64,000 nucleotides of DNA from Eriocheir sinensis. Taxonomy: Eukaryota; Arthropoda; Malacostraca; Decapoda; Varunidae. Every line of letters starts with the position of its first letter. Within the stretch, counting starts at the first letter, position 1. A program made the translations under genes and the position numbers. The notes below the pieces were generated by a model. It worked only from the letters and a program-made list of their open reading frames with translations. It did no database searches and was not told the origin of the DNA. The stretch is taken from assembly GCF_024679095.1 (NCBI RefSeq), contig NC_066513.1, positions 4,452,026-4,516,025 on the forward strand. Direction: 5' to 3'. This document shows, piece after piece, positions 30,157-41,086 of this stretch.

Positions 30157-32702
30157 GTATGAATACTATTAGTTTTTATTGATTGTTGTGTTATTAATCT
30201 AATTATGACTTCACAAAATCATGCAAGAGCAGCACACCATCATGGTCCTCTGAAGCAGAAGGAGAGGGAATAACTCCTCTGTTTTGATGAAAAAGCTGTG
30301 AAAAAGACCACCACAGCATTGCAACAAAATCATTAAAACAGTACTTTCTCACTGAATGTTTGGTTGGTTCAAGGAAATTGCAGCTCTTAATGAAATGTGA
30401 TTGATAGTTTGAATCAGCATTTGAGCGTGGACCATCCTACCTTGTTAATGATATTTCACCATCATATAAATTTATACTCATCACATTAGTCATGCATATG
30501 TCCATATCATTTTACACAAACAAAAAGAAGGAAATTAAATTCTCTCACTTATTTAACTTCGACATCCCGGGAGAGTTGTAGATTTCCTTCATACTGTTGC
30601 TGATTTGTGTATCCTGAAATGATTTGATATTGTCTTAGCATTTTTTTGTTCATAATCACAGAACCATGTTATTTTGTATATATTTGTCCTTTACAGTCTT
30701 TGATGGTGCATCCTTTCAGGTTGTCAAGTTTTAGTAGCTACTCATGAGACGTATTTCGTAATAATCATTGATTTTCAGATGCTTTGCATTGAAAAAAAAG
30801 TGTCAAGAAACCTGTTGCAAAAAATAATCAGCTATAGTCAACCCTTGCTTTAAAGAACCAATTTGGAGGAAGGGGGTGATGTTATATCCAAAAATCTTTA
30901 ACATCTGAAGCATCCAATCTTTTTGTGTAAAACAAACCTTGTCTATTATATGAACAAAAGTTCCCTGTTTCCCTATATAACAATTATTTCCTTGTATGTG
31001 ATGCTTAATCCTGACATGCGTTTCCATTATCAGCAGGAAGAGTATTTATTATAAGAATAACTGTACATATAGCTGATAGCAATGCTGATTTAGAGAGAAA
31101 GTAGGCTGTGTTGATGCTAATAGCCTTACTTTTAGTAGTCCTGCCCTCTAAAATGACAAAAAAAAGACAATAATACATCATCATCATCGTTTAACGTAAC
31201 AATAATACACATTATAACAATGTACATATAGCCCAATGAGTGCACGAGATCATTTACCTCAACAGTGACTCACGCCAAGTCCGGGAGTCCTTCCCTAAAT
31301 TCTGTGCCAAAATTTGTGACGCCAAGTATATTAATTACTTTTAGTGACCATTTGCATCCATTTTTTACTTTGATTAAGAAATTGCCTCTCAACAGGGTGT
31401 GAAACTGAAGGGGTTGGAGGAAACTCGACTCGGCCATCAAGTTCACCAAAATATTGTAAGCAACCTCGTGTGCTCAGTGATAATCTATCCTCTAGTTTAC
31501 TGTTCAGTGTTGTTATGACCACATTTAATGTGTTGAAACATTACAGCTTGATAATATACCTCACATCCCTGCATACAAATTGAGTTCAATATTTAACTGT
31601 TACACCAGTACATATCTTAAGAAAATATATGTAAAAAGGTTGATATTTTGAATGACATTTAAACTGTTTATTATATTCCTATGGCACTACTGAGTGATCA
31701 GAACATGGATCTGATGTTCTTGATAGCATAGGCTCAAATTTTACCGGAGGCTGGCAATTGATAGTAACAGTAGTGTCCACAGATACCTGCCTGTCTCTTG
31801 TTTATCCTGTTCCACTTTAAACCATGACTGGCCAATCTTTGAAGAGGTAGCATAACCTTGAAGTGCCACTAACAAACATTTGTCCATGCTACCGATGTGA
31901 TCATGTTTACCATTCACTCCCAAACATGGCAGCACCCTAGAAATGAGGTCAATGTCCCTGCTATTTAATATCCCATCTTTAATCACATACTCAGGCTTTT
32001 CCTTGTATTATGAAACTGAGAAATGTGATTCTTCATACGTTATTATTAAAGGGATAGTTGCAAGTATCAGGGAAATGGGAGCTACAAGGAACAGTATTAT
32101 TCTCTAAACTTAATGTATGCATGGGAGACATGAGGCTGAACCATCCCACATCACCCACATTACACTGGACATGTGGAAGAGCTGGGATAATCATTGAATT
32201 ATGATCTATGCAAATGTTCAAATGGTTTTAATAAGTAATAAGGATTAGTTTGTTGGGTAAAGTGACACATCCCGGAGACCACCAGTTTAATGGATTATAA
32301 TTGTGAAAAGGAAAGTTAGTTAGAAGGCAGGATTTGGGTATGACTTACATTGCAGAAACAGAGAATTTTTAGATTTTTAGTGTGTCACCATATTGACGTA
32401 TGTTTCAGTAGGGATTGAACACCAGAGATGTATATGGATAATCAGTGCTTGTAATCTTGACATTATTTCTGTCAAGTCTCCAGTTGTACCCTCTCCCCCC
32501 CATCTCCTGGAAATACTACTCTTGTCAGGTAAGCTAACTGAAGCCTTTCCAGTCTAAGCTGGCGTGCAGACAAAATGTCATTGCCTGGATTCACTGTCCT
32601 AATAGCAATAATAATGCATTAACATGCACATATTTTATTATTTAGAATTGTGAGAAGAGCACTGTGTAAATTAACTTTTAATATTGGTGTATGCATTTTC
32701 AG
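30157..32702 (+). other. Intron 4 of the THAP gene, no recognised content
   Basis: 2.5 kb of AT-rich sequence from GTATGA to ATTTTCAG. I find no repeat, RNA or coding signal in it; the ORFs here are short and without family resemblance. Confidence 0.6.
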
Positions 32703-32899
32703 AGACATCAAAACTGCAATTATTGCAGAAGACGGTCTGCCGTCTGCGCCGGCAGGTGAGGCAGCTCAAAGCTCAGGCCATTACCACTCCTGGGCAGTTT
32801 TTGGCCAAAGCCAGCAATTTCCTAGATCCAAAAGTGGTGGATTTTTTCAAAGGACAGGTTCAACATGCTGCAAGATCTAAGCCTGGTAGGAGATATGGG

Positions 32900-33567
32900 G
32901 GTATTATTGTAGGAGTACACCAGTCTAGAGATGGCTTTTCTTACCCTGACCATTAGGAAGAGCTCCGCATTCTGAGTAAATTCATCCCCATAAACACCCC
33001 TCGGAAATCATTTATAACGGAGGGAGGGAGGCCGTTAGGTTACGTTAGTTTTAGGTTAGGTTAGTGTTAGGTTAGGTTAGTTTTAGGTTAGGTTAGTGTT
33101 AGGTTAGGTTAGTTTTAGGTTAGGTTAGGTTAGGTTAGGTTAGGTTAGGTTAGGTTAGTTTTAGGTTAGGTTAGGTTAGGTTATGTTAGGTTAGGTTAGG
33201 TTAGGTTAGTTTTAGGTTAGGTTAGGTTAGGTTAGGTTAGTGTTAGGTTAGGTTAGTGTTAGGTTAGGTTAGTTTTAGGTTAGGTTAGGTTAGGTTAGGT
33301 TAGGTTAGGTTAGGTTAGGGTTATGTTTAGTTTAAATGCACCTGTGTGGACGAAACTAGTTTTTTCTGGTAGATTTCGGTCTGTTTTGAATGAATGTGCT
33401 CTAAATTTTTTATCGCAAATCATTAGTCTCTTGGTTGGAAGGGGTAAAAAAAACACGTGATTTGCGATAGAAATGACACGCATATTCATTCAAAACAGGC
33501 CGAAAACTACCGAAAAAAACTAGTTTCGTTCGGAAATGCGAGACTGGTGAAGTGCTACAAATTTACC
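32900..33567. mobile_element. MITE carrying a telomere-like TTAGG array
   Basis: 668 bp inserted in the transposase exon with the exact 8-bp duplication GATATGGG (32892-32899 and 33568-33575). The ends are inverted repeats: left GGTATTATTGTAGGAG followed by TACACCAGTCT; right, reverse-complemented, GGTAAATTTGTAGCAC followed by TTCACCAGTCT. A second internal inverted repeat pairs ACGAAACTAGTTTTTTC (about 33350) with the region near 33510-33530. No transposase is present. The 8-bp duplication fits hAT or P superfamilies; the GGTA terminus is not typical of either. Confidence 0.82.
33035..33320 (+). repeat. (TTAGG)n array with TTAGTG and TTAGTTT variants
   Basis: About 285 bp of TTAGG, the arthropod telomere repeat unit, interspersed with regular variant units that give TTAGTGTTAGG and TTAGTTTTAGG. 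It lies entirely within the MITE, so it is interstitial and not a chromosome end. Confidence 0.95.
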
Positions 33568-34735
33568 GATATGGGGTACAAGAGAGAAGGTTTGCTCTGG
33601 CCTTATACTATCAAAGTCCAAAATCTTATCGATTTCTCAGCATAGTATTTCACTTGTCTTCAGTTTCAACACTTCACTCATGGCTCAGAGGTATTTCACT
33701 AAATGTTGGCTGGAGCAAACAGACTCTGACAGCCCTGAAGAAAAGAGCACAGGCTTTGTCAAAGGAAGAGACACTTTGTGGGATTGCATTTGATGCCATG
33801 AGTATTAAAGAATCATTGCATTTTGACAAATCCTCTGATTCTATCATAGGAAAGGAGGATTTCGGGGAGCATGGGAAGAGTTTGAAACCAGCAAATCATG
33901 CACTCGTGTTCATGGTTAAGGGCTTATTGAAAAAATGGAAACTTGTTTTACGATGTTTCTTTTATTCGGGAGGGATTAAAACTCGTAAAATCAGGGAACT
34001 ATATGAAACAGCAATAAAAAAAGTCAAGGACACGGGACACAGAGTTATGTTTACAGTTTGTGATCAAGAGGGAGTGCATCGTTCCTTGTTCCAGACTTGG
34101 CATGACAACTGAAAATCCTTCCTTTACAGTCGATGGTGAGAAGGTTCACTTTTTTTTTTTTTTTTTGATTCTCCACATCTTTTGAAAAGCCTGAGGAACA
34201 CACTTCTCAAATATGATATTAAAATTGGAGAAAATAAAATTTCATGGGATCACATAAAAGAGTTTTTTGAAAATGATCAGCAACAAAGTATTAGACTTGC
34301 TCCTAAATTGAGCAGCAAACATATGTGTGGTGAAGGATTTTCAAAAATGCGCGTCAATCTTGCTGCCCAAGTGATGAGTCATATTATGGCGGCAGGAATT
34401 TTCTTTCATTCAACATCAGGAATGCTACCACAGAAAACCATCTATACTGCAGAACTCATAGATAAGGTGGACATTTTGTTTGATTGTTTCAATAGTTCAT
34501 CCATTTATAATTATAAAGATGCCCTTGCTGCCATTACTTCAAATTCATGTCATATGAAAATCATAAAAGAGGCTAAAGATAAGTTGCTGTCATTAAAGGT
34601 CTTTTTTTTTTTTTTTTTTTTTTTTACAGCTAAGGAGGCAGCTCAAGGGCGCTAAAGAAAAGAAAAAAAAAAAAAAAAAAGGCCCGCTACTCACTGCTCC
34701 CGAACAGAGGTTAAAGGAGTGTCCAAAATCAGAGG

Positions 34736-36294
34736 TCAATTTCGGGAGGAGAGGTGTCCTGATACCCTCCTCTTGAAAGAGTTCAAGTCATAGGCAGGAG
34801 GAAATGCAGATGAAGGAAGATTGTTCCAGAGTTTACCAGCGTGAGGGATGAAAGAGTGAAGATGCTGGTTAGCTCTTGCATAAGGGGTTTGGACAGTATA
34901 AGGATGAGCACGAGGAGAAAGTCGTGTGCAGCGGGGCCGCGGGAGGAGGGGAGGCATGCAGTTAGCAGGTTCAGAAGAGCAGTCAGCATGAAAATATCGA
35001 TAGAAGACAGAAAGGGAGGCAACATGCCGGCGGAATTTGAGAGGTAGAATACTATCAGTATGAGGAGGAGAGCTGATGAGACGAAGAGCCTTTGACTCCA
35101 CTCTGTCAAGGAGAGCTGTGTGAGTGGACCCCCCCCCCACACATGAGATGCATACTTCATATGAGGGCGGACAAGGCCCCTGTAAATGGACAGCAACTGT
35201 GCGGGGGAGAAGAACTGGCGGAGACGGTACAGAACGCCCAGCCTCGAGGAAGCTGATTTAGTAAGAGATGAGATATGAAGTTTCCAGTTGAGATTTTGAG
35301 TTAAGGATAGACCGAGGATGTTTAGTGTTGAGGAAGTTGATAGCTGAGTGTTGTCAAAGAATAGGGGATAGTTGTTTGGAAGATTGTGTCGAGTGGATAG
35401 GTGGAAAAACTGTGTTTTTGAGGTGTTGAAGGACACCAGGTTCCTCTTGCTCCAATCGGAAATAATAGTGAGGTCTGCGGCTAAGCGTTATGTTGCCTCC
35501 AGCCTTGAATCGTGAAGTTCCTGTAGGGTGGGTCTTCTATTAAAAGAAGTTGAGTAAAGCAGAGTGGAATCATCGGCGTAGGAATGGATAGGACAGTTCG
35601 TTTTGGAAAGGAGATCATCAATGAACAACAGAAAGAGAGTGGGAGATAGGACAGAACCCTATGGGACACCACTGATAATAGGTTTAGGGGATGAACAGTG
35701 ACCGTCTACCACAGCAGAAATAGAACGGTCAGAAAGGAAACTGGAGATAAAGGTACAGAGAGAAGGATAGAAACCGTAGGAGGGTAGTTTGGAAAGCAAA
35801 GATTTGTGCCAGACCCTATCAAAGGCTTTTGATATGTCCAGCGCAGTAGCAAAGGTTTCACCGAAACGGCTAAGAGAGGACGACCAAGAGTCAGTTAGGA
35901 AGGCAAGGAGATCACCAGTAGAACACCCCTTGCGGAACCCATACTGGCGATCAGATAGAAGGTCAGAAGTGGAAAGGTGCTTTTGAATCTTCCGGTTAAG
36001 GATTGATTCAAAAGCTTTAGATAGACAAGAGAGTAAAGCTGTAGGACGGTAGTTTGAGGGATTGGAACGGTCACCCTTCTTAGGTACAGGCTGTATGAAG
36101 GCATACTTCCAGCAAGAAGGAAAGGTAGATGTTGACAGGCAGAGGCGAAAGAGTTTGACCAGGCAGGTTGACAGCACGGAGGCACAGTTTTTAAGGACAA
36201 TAGGAGGCACTCTATCAGGTCCATAACCCTTCTGATGATTGAGGCCAAAGAGGGCATAGAAAACATCATTTTGAAGAGTTTTTATAACAGGCAT
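34736..36294 (-). pseudogene. LINE D reverse transcriptase, frameshifted
   Basis: Minus-strand frames 35659-36294 (KTLQNDVFYALFGLN, NYRPTALLSCLSKAFE, YGFRKGCSTGDL, LDISKAFDRVWH), a broken middle segment with the YADDS coding sequence near 35580, and the thumb and C-terminus in 34783-35436 and 34736-35140 (SASSRLGVLYRLRQFF, SFKRRVSGHL). At least three frame changes. Homologous along its length to copies A and B. Confidence 0.87.
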
Positions 36295-37897
36295 AAAAGA
36301 GTCAGAGGGGGTATGAGTAGGAGGAATATGCCCAGAATCGTCCAGAGTGGAGTTTTTAGAAAAGTTTGAGAGAAGAGTTCAGCCTTAGAGATGGATGAGA
36401 CGGCAGTGTTGCCGTCAGGACTGAGGAGTGGAGGGAAAGAGGAAGAAGTGAAGCTGGAGGAGATGTTTTTGGCTAGATGCCAGAAGTCAGGGGAAGAGTT
36501 AGAGAAAGCAAGGTTTTGGCATTTTCTATTAATGAAAGAGTTTTTGGTTAGTCGGAGAATAGATTTGGCACGATTCCGGGCAGAAATGTAAAGTTCATAA
36601 TTAGCATTAGTTTGAAGGCTCTGGTACCTTTTGTGAGCTGCCTCTCTAGCATTGACAGCACGAGAACAAGCGTGATTAAACCAAGGCTTTTTAGCGTGAG
36701 GAGTAGAGAAAGAACGTGGAATGTATGCCTCCATTCCAGAGACAATTACGTCTGTGATGCGCTGAGCACACACAGAAGGGTCTCTATCCTGGAAGCAATA
36801 ATCAGTCCACGGGAAATCGGAAAAGTACATCCTCAGATCGTCCCACCGAGCTGAAGCAAAATGCCAGAAGCATCGCCTCTTCGGTGGGTCCAGAGGGTGT
36901 ACGGGAGCGATAGGACAGGATGCAGAAATAAGATTGTGATCGGAGGAGCCCAACGGAGAAAACAGTTTGACAGAATAAGCAGAAGGGTTTGAGGTAAGGA
37001 AGAGGTCAAGAATGTTGGGCCGGTCTCCAAGACGGTCGGGAATACGTGTAGGGTGGTGGACCAACTGCTCTAGATCGTTGAGGATAGCAAAGTTGTAGGC
37101 TTGTTCATCAGGCTGGTCAGTGAAAGAGGATGAAACCCAAAGCTGGTGGTGAACATTGAAATCTCCTAGAATGGTGATTTCAGCGAAGGGAGAGTGGGTC
37201 AAGATGTGCTCCACTTTAGATTTCAAATAGTCAAAGAATTTTACATAGTTAGTAGAGTTAGGTGAGAGATAAACAGCACAGATGTATTTAGTAATAGAAT
37301 GACAATGAAGTCTTAGCCAGATGGTGGAAAATTCTGAAGAATCAAAGTTGTGGGCACGAGAGCAAGTGACGTCATTGCGCACGTAGGCGCATCATCCAGC
37401 TTTGGATTGAAATTTAGGATAGAGATAGTAGGAGGGAACAGAGTAGAGATTGCTGTCAGTAGCCTCAGAAACCTGTGTTTCGGTGAGGAAGAGAAGGTGA
37501 GGTTTAGAGGAAGAGAGATGGTGTTCCACAGAATGAAAATTAGAGCGAAGACCGCGAATGTTGCAGAAATTGAGAAGAAAGAGGTTCGAGGAGTTATCAA
37601 GACACCTCTCGGGTCGGCAGCCAGAAGGGGAGTCCTCCCTGGGGGAATTTGTGGTCCCCCCCCAGGCGGGGACTCCGAGGCATTGCTTATTTGAGCCATT
37701 TTGAAATTTGAATTTTGGGAAAAGGTGTATATGTTGTGTGGATGTAGTGTGGTGTGGATAGAGAGAGGATCTGTCTTTAGAGAGCATGCTGAACTACTCT
37801 CCGGTGTTGGTGAGACAATAGGGAAACGGTTAGTGAGGACATGGGAAGGGTCTTTGGAGGGCTTCAGCTCCCTTCTCACCTCCCATATATACCTCAC
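36282..37897 (-). pseudogene. LINE D endonuclease and linker
   Basis: The endonuclease is split over 37313-37897 and 36282-37382. 37392-37787 in another frame holds NFCNIRGLRSNF and the catalytic LTETQVSEA. 36282-37382 holds [24 protein letters not shown], the segment [19 protein letters not shown] that is deleted in copy [14 protein letters not shown], and the linker [10 protein letters not shown]. The second frame is a long intact stretch of 366 codons. The N-terminal frame changes show that it is inactive. Confidence 0.87.
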
Positions 37898-37948
37898 CGG
37901 GAGTGGCTTGCGCCCGTTCGGTAGGTGTCTTCCTACCTACTCCAGCCA
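37833..37948 (-). repeat. LINE D 5' end, repeated alone at 50087-50203
   Basis: About 116 bp from GTGAGG to CTACTCCAGCCA closely match 50087-50203 in the same orientation, including GGGTCTTTGGAGGGCTTCAG. In copy D this is the extreme 5' region of the LINE. Confidence 0.75.
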
Positions 37949-38641
37949 ATGTATGCAATGTATCCACCTCATGTATGCATTCACTGTGCAAATGGCTGGC
38001 TCATCAACTTGACAGCACTTGATGCTCTGTGGCAAGATCTACAGAGTTATCAAGTAAAGTACCTCCTCACTCGGCGATTAAATCAGGACTGTCTTGAAAA
38101 TCTGTTTGCCAGACTGAGGGTTAGATTTGGGAACTGTGACCATCCCACTGCCTACAACTTTATGAAGGGCCTGAAGTCAGTAATGACCAATCATTATTCA
38201 CAAGTTCCCCAGACTAGTAACTGTGAGGCGGATGAGTCATACTTCCTTGACGTAACCTCAAACTGTGATGCAGATTTGCCCCCTTCAGATACTGACTCGG
38301 ACAATGAGGAGTCAGTAGCAAACCTGCCACCTGCTGAGGTCAATGCTTTGTTTTATGTAGTTGGCTGGACTTGTAAAAAAAAAAGTTGAAAAAACATAAT
38401 TGTCAACTCTGCAGGGAGCATCCGTTGGATGTTAATCAACAACAAAAATTTATTTTGTTATTTTGAAGCCTTTTCCAACAATCCAGATATTCCATTTGGG
38501 GGACTCTCTGTGCCCAGTTATTGTGTTTTTAAACACTTTCATGAAGTTGAAGCCATTCTCCAGGCAACACTGGAGAAGGCAATGTTGGGCAATAGAGTCT
38601 CCCAAATGCTCTTGTCTAAATTAAATATCATGAATTTCTAA
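37949..38641 (+). pseudogene. P-type transposase C-terminal region
   Basis: Continues the transposase after LINE D: YPPHVCIHCANGWLINLTAL, then YLLTRRLNQDCLENLFARLR with the glutamate that completes the P-type catalytic triad (NQDxLENLF is a family signature), then an acidic tract (DLPPSDTDSDNEES) and EVNALFYVVGWTCKK. A poly-A indel at 38380 shifts frame; LKKHNCQLCREH follows in a second frame and FGGLSVPSYCVFKHFHEVE in a third (38429-38641). All are recognisable parts of the P-type C-terminus. Confidence 0.82.
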
Positions 38642-39259
38642 GTCCTCTGCACCTTTGTTCCACCCAGCTAACTGAAAACATTCACCTCATCTACATAAAA
38701 TTAAGGATATACTACAAACTAAAATGGAGGAATAGGGAGCAGACCCATCCCAAAATGAAAAAAAAAAAAATAGGGAATTAATTAAATTGCAGCATTAGTA
38801 ATAATAATAATTAGGGATATAAATTTATTCATGACATTTATAAGTTTCTTTTACAGCATAATATTTCAGTCTTCAGGATTGATAGTGTGCATGATTGTAA
38901 CAGAATGGTGTGCATGTACGCCAGCTGGGGATGGGTTTTTGTGCCTTATGTTTTCTTTAAGTGATTTTTTTTCTAACAATGCAGCATGCTCTCTCATTGT
39001 CTATAGCAACATAATAATCATATATTGCCTGATTTGTCTATCTCTGAAGCTGAAAATCTATCCTGCATGTGAGGTCTGCTCTCTGATTTCTTGCAGCATG
39101 TTGAACAAATGTTTTTGGTATTAATTGGTATAATAAATTGATTAATTGATTTTGATGGTATTTTGTTGTAAGAAATTATCACAATGCCACCACTCTTTGG
39201 ATGTTTGCCATTATTTGGTATTGCTTTTGTTATGCCAAGAATTTTTTTCCATATACTTT

Positions 39260-39610
39260 CCCAAATATTGCAAATAATGCACCATTGTTGGTTTTGCCTG
39301 TTATAAATCAGATCTTGTTCAGTTAACAAGCTTTGGGTGTCTGCCACTTTCTTTCCAGTTGTAATGCAAGGAATTATTGATCTGCCCTGCCAGATATTGC
39401 ATGTAACGCACCATTGCTGGTTTTGCCTGTTATAAATCAGATCTTGTTCAGCTCACAAGCTTTGGATGTCTGCCATTGTTTATTTCAGGTGTAATGCTTG
39501 GAAACTTTTGTTCTCTGCCCTGCCAAAATGTATGCAATGCTTTATTGTTGATTTTGCCTGTTATGATTTATTTTGTTCAGGTAACAAGCTTTTGGTGTCT
39601 GCCTTACCTA
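39260..39610 (+). repeat. Tandem ~140-bp repeat, about 2.5 copies
   Basis: The motif ..CACCATTGNTGGTTTTGCCTG then TTATAAATCAGATCTTGTTCAG then AACAAGCTTTGGGTGTCTGCC recurs at about 39285, 39410 and, diverged, 39545. Non-coding; stretches 38642-39259 and 39611-39787 contain nothing recognised. Confidence 0.75.
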
Positions 39611-39785
39611 ATATGTGTTACAGTGATACTTGGCTGGGTTTCATGATGTCAAATACAGCATGTAATTTCATCACACTAAGTGTCTACCATCACATGTCTG
39701 GCATCATTGATGTGGCGTCCAGGAGTAATCTTGTTTGTACTATAGCATTTTATGATTTTTTCTGCTTTATATGATATAATCACAT

Positions 39786-39787
<2 letters not shown>

Positions 39788-39873
<86 letters not shown>
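39788..39873. repeat. (TA)n microsatellite
   Basis: A pure TA run of about 86 bp. 39874-40499 shows no recognised feature. Confidence 0.97.
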
Positions 39874-39876
<3 letters not shown>

Positions 39877-40499
39877 ATATAGTTTTATATATATAATTTT
39901 TTTTTTTTTTACAAAATGTAATGGCAGTTGATATTCTTGACTAATGCCTTGTAAACCTTGTGAAAAATAATGCTTATTTTTTTGGGGGGACAGTGGTTTG
40001 TTGAATTGGCTAGTTCAAGGAGTTTCATTTCAAATGATTTTATTACATCCAACTTTAATATGTGCTAAAAACAAATATTGTTTTACTGTTCCTGCAATAA
40101 ATGCTACTTGTTTACTGATGTAGCCCTTGAAAAACAAATCACTCTCTGCCCTGTAATTTGGTATGTCACATACTGCAGCATAACTTTCCTGCTATTTTCT
40201 TACACTATTAGTTGCCGTTTTTTGTCTCATTTGCTTTCATCATAATACGTGCATCCGCTGCATAGTTGTGCCTACTGAGCTTAATATCTACAGGACACTA
40301 GCTGATGCCAAGGTCAGAGCTTGTGAGATCATACTGTGTCCTACATTCCATTTTTACTTCCATGCCCAGCTGTCTCCCAGGACCACCAAATTATTGCATT
40401 CCATTTAAGACAACTCATGTGTTACCTTCTTGATATCCTCCATCATATATGTCAGCATGTTTTATGATGCTTTGCTTTTATATTGATGTGCCTTGCAAC

Positions 40500-40660
40500 T
40501 TTTATACAGTTATTATTGCATGTAATACACCATGGTAGATTTTGCCTGTTATAAATCAGATCATGTTCAGTAAACAAGCTTTGGGTGTCTGCCATTGTTG
40601 ATTTCAGTTGTAATGCTTTTGTTATGTGCCCTGCCAAACAGTGTACAATGCTGCTTGCCA
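40500..40660 (+). repeat. Further copy of the ~140-bp repeat
   Basis: Matches 39260-39535: ACACCATGGTAGATTTTGCC, TTATAAATCAGATCATGTTC and AACAAGCTTTGGGTGTCTGCC occur in the same order. It lies 0.9 kb from the main array. Confidence 0.75.
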
Positions 40661-40798
40661 TTATCTGGCACTTGTACAGTTAGTATGATATTTTCTTCTC
40701 AGCTAAGAGCATGTTGCAAAGGCATTGTAGTAATCATAGTAAAATGTTGCATGCTTTGCTTGTTTTTGAAGCACTGGATATATTTGCTACACACACAC

Positions 40799-40799
<1 letters not shown>

Positions 40800-40890
<91 letters not shown>
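40800..40890. repeat. (TA)n microsatellite
   Basis: A pure TA run of about 90 bp. 40891-41089 is AT-rich without recognised content. Confidence 0.97.
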
Positions 40891-40891
<1 letters not shown>

Positions 40892-41086
40892 CCTTAGAAA
40901 ATGCTTTCTGCACCTTATATTTTCCTAAAATAACAAATTGATAGTGTAAATAATATCTAATAAAACATAAGAGCAAATATATATTTTTCTTTACCCCATT
41001 CGTAAATCATTTTACAATAATGAAAATAACAAGCAAAGGCTGGATAAGGTGCCGTGGCAGGTACTTTAAAAATAGTAAAGCTACCC

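Larger units (their letters stand above)
32703..34602 (+). pseudogene. P-type transposase exon 5: coiled coil and catalytic domain
   Basis: Begins ETSKLQLLQKTVCRLRRQV, a leucine-rich coiled coil that mediates dimerisation, then FLDPKVVDFFKGQV. After the MITE (32900-33567) the frame resumes at ERRFALALYYQSPKSYRFL, followed by GIAFDAMSIKE (first catalytic aspartate), VMFTVCDQEG (second) and, after a one-base shift near 34090, LGMTTENPSF and DSPHLLKSLRN. The T run at 34150-34166 sits between the last two motifs. The final part reads LSSKHMCGEGFSKMRVNLAAQVMSH. It stops at the LINE D poly-A end (34603). The catalytic residues remain recognisable but the frame is broken. Confidence 0.85.
34603..37948 (-). 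mobile_element. Jockey-type LINE copy D, nearly full length
   Basis: The most complete copy: a poly-A tail appears as the T run at 34603-34625 and the 5' end is near 37948, about 3.35 kb. The minus-strand order is a short 5' UTR, endonuclease, linker, RT. No ORF1/gag-like frame precedes the endonuclease. It is inserted into the P-type transposase exon, whose protein resumes immediately to its right. Several frameshifts. Confidence 0.9.
26521..38641 (+). pseudogene. THAP/P-element transposase gene (THAP9-like), interrupted
   Basis: A multi-exon gene for a P-element superfamily transposase, read on the plus strand. Exons are 26521-26621, 28292-28425, 28825-28908, 29929-30156 and a large last region from 32703. 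Splice phases are consistent (2,1,1,1) and all borders are GT..AG. Domains in order: THAP zinc finger, linker, leucine-rich coiled coil, RNase H-like catalytic domain, C-terminal domain. A MITE (32900-33567), LINE D (34603-37948) and several single-base shifts break the last exon. It may be an old P-type transposon or a decayed THAP9-like host gene; no terminal inverted repeats were recognised. Confidence 0.85.

Noticed and set aside
33035..33320. Chromosome end or CRISPR-like array at the TTAGG tract
   Set aside because: The tract is flanked by unique sequence and enclosed by the terminal repeats and 8-bp duplication of a MITE; it has no spacers.
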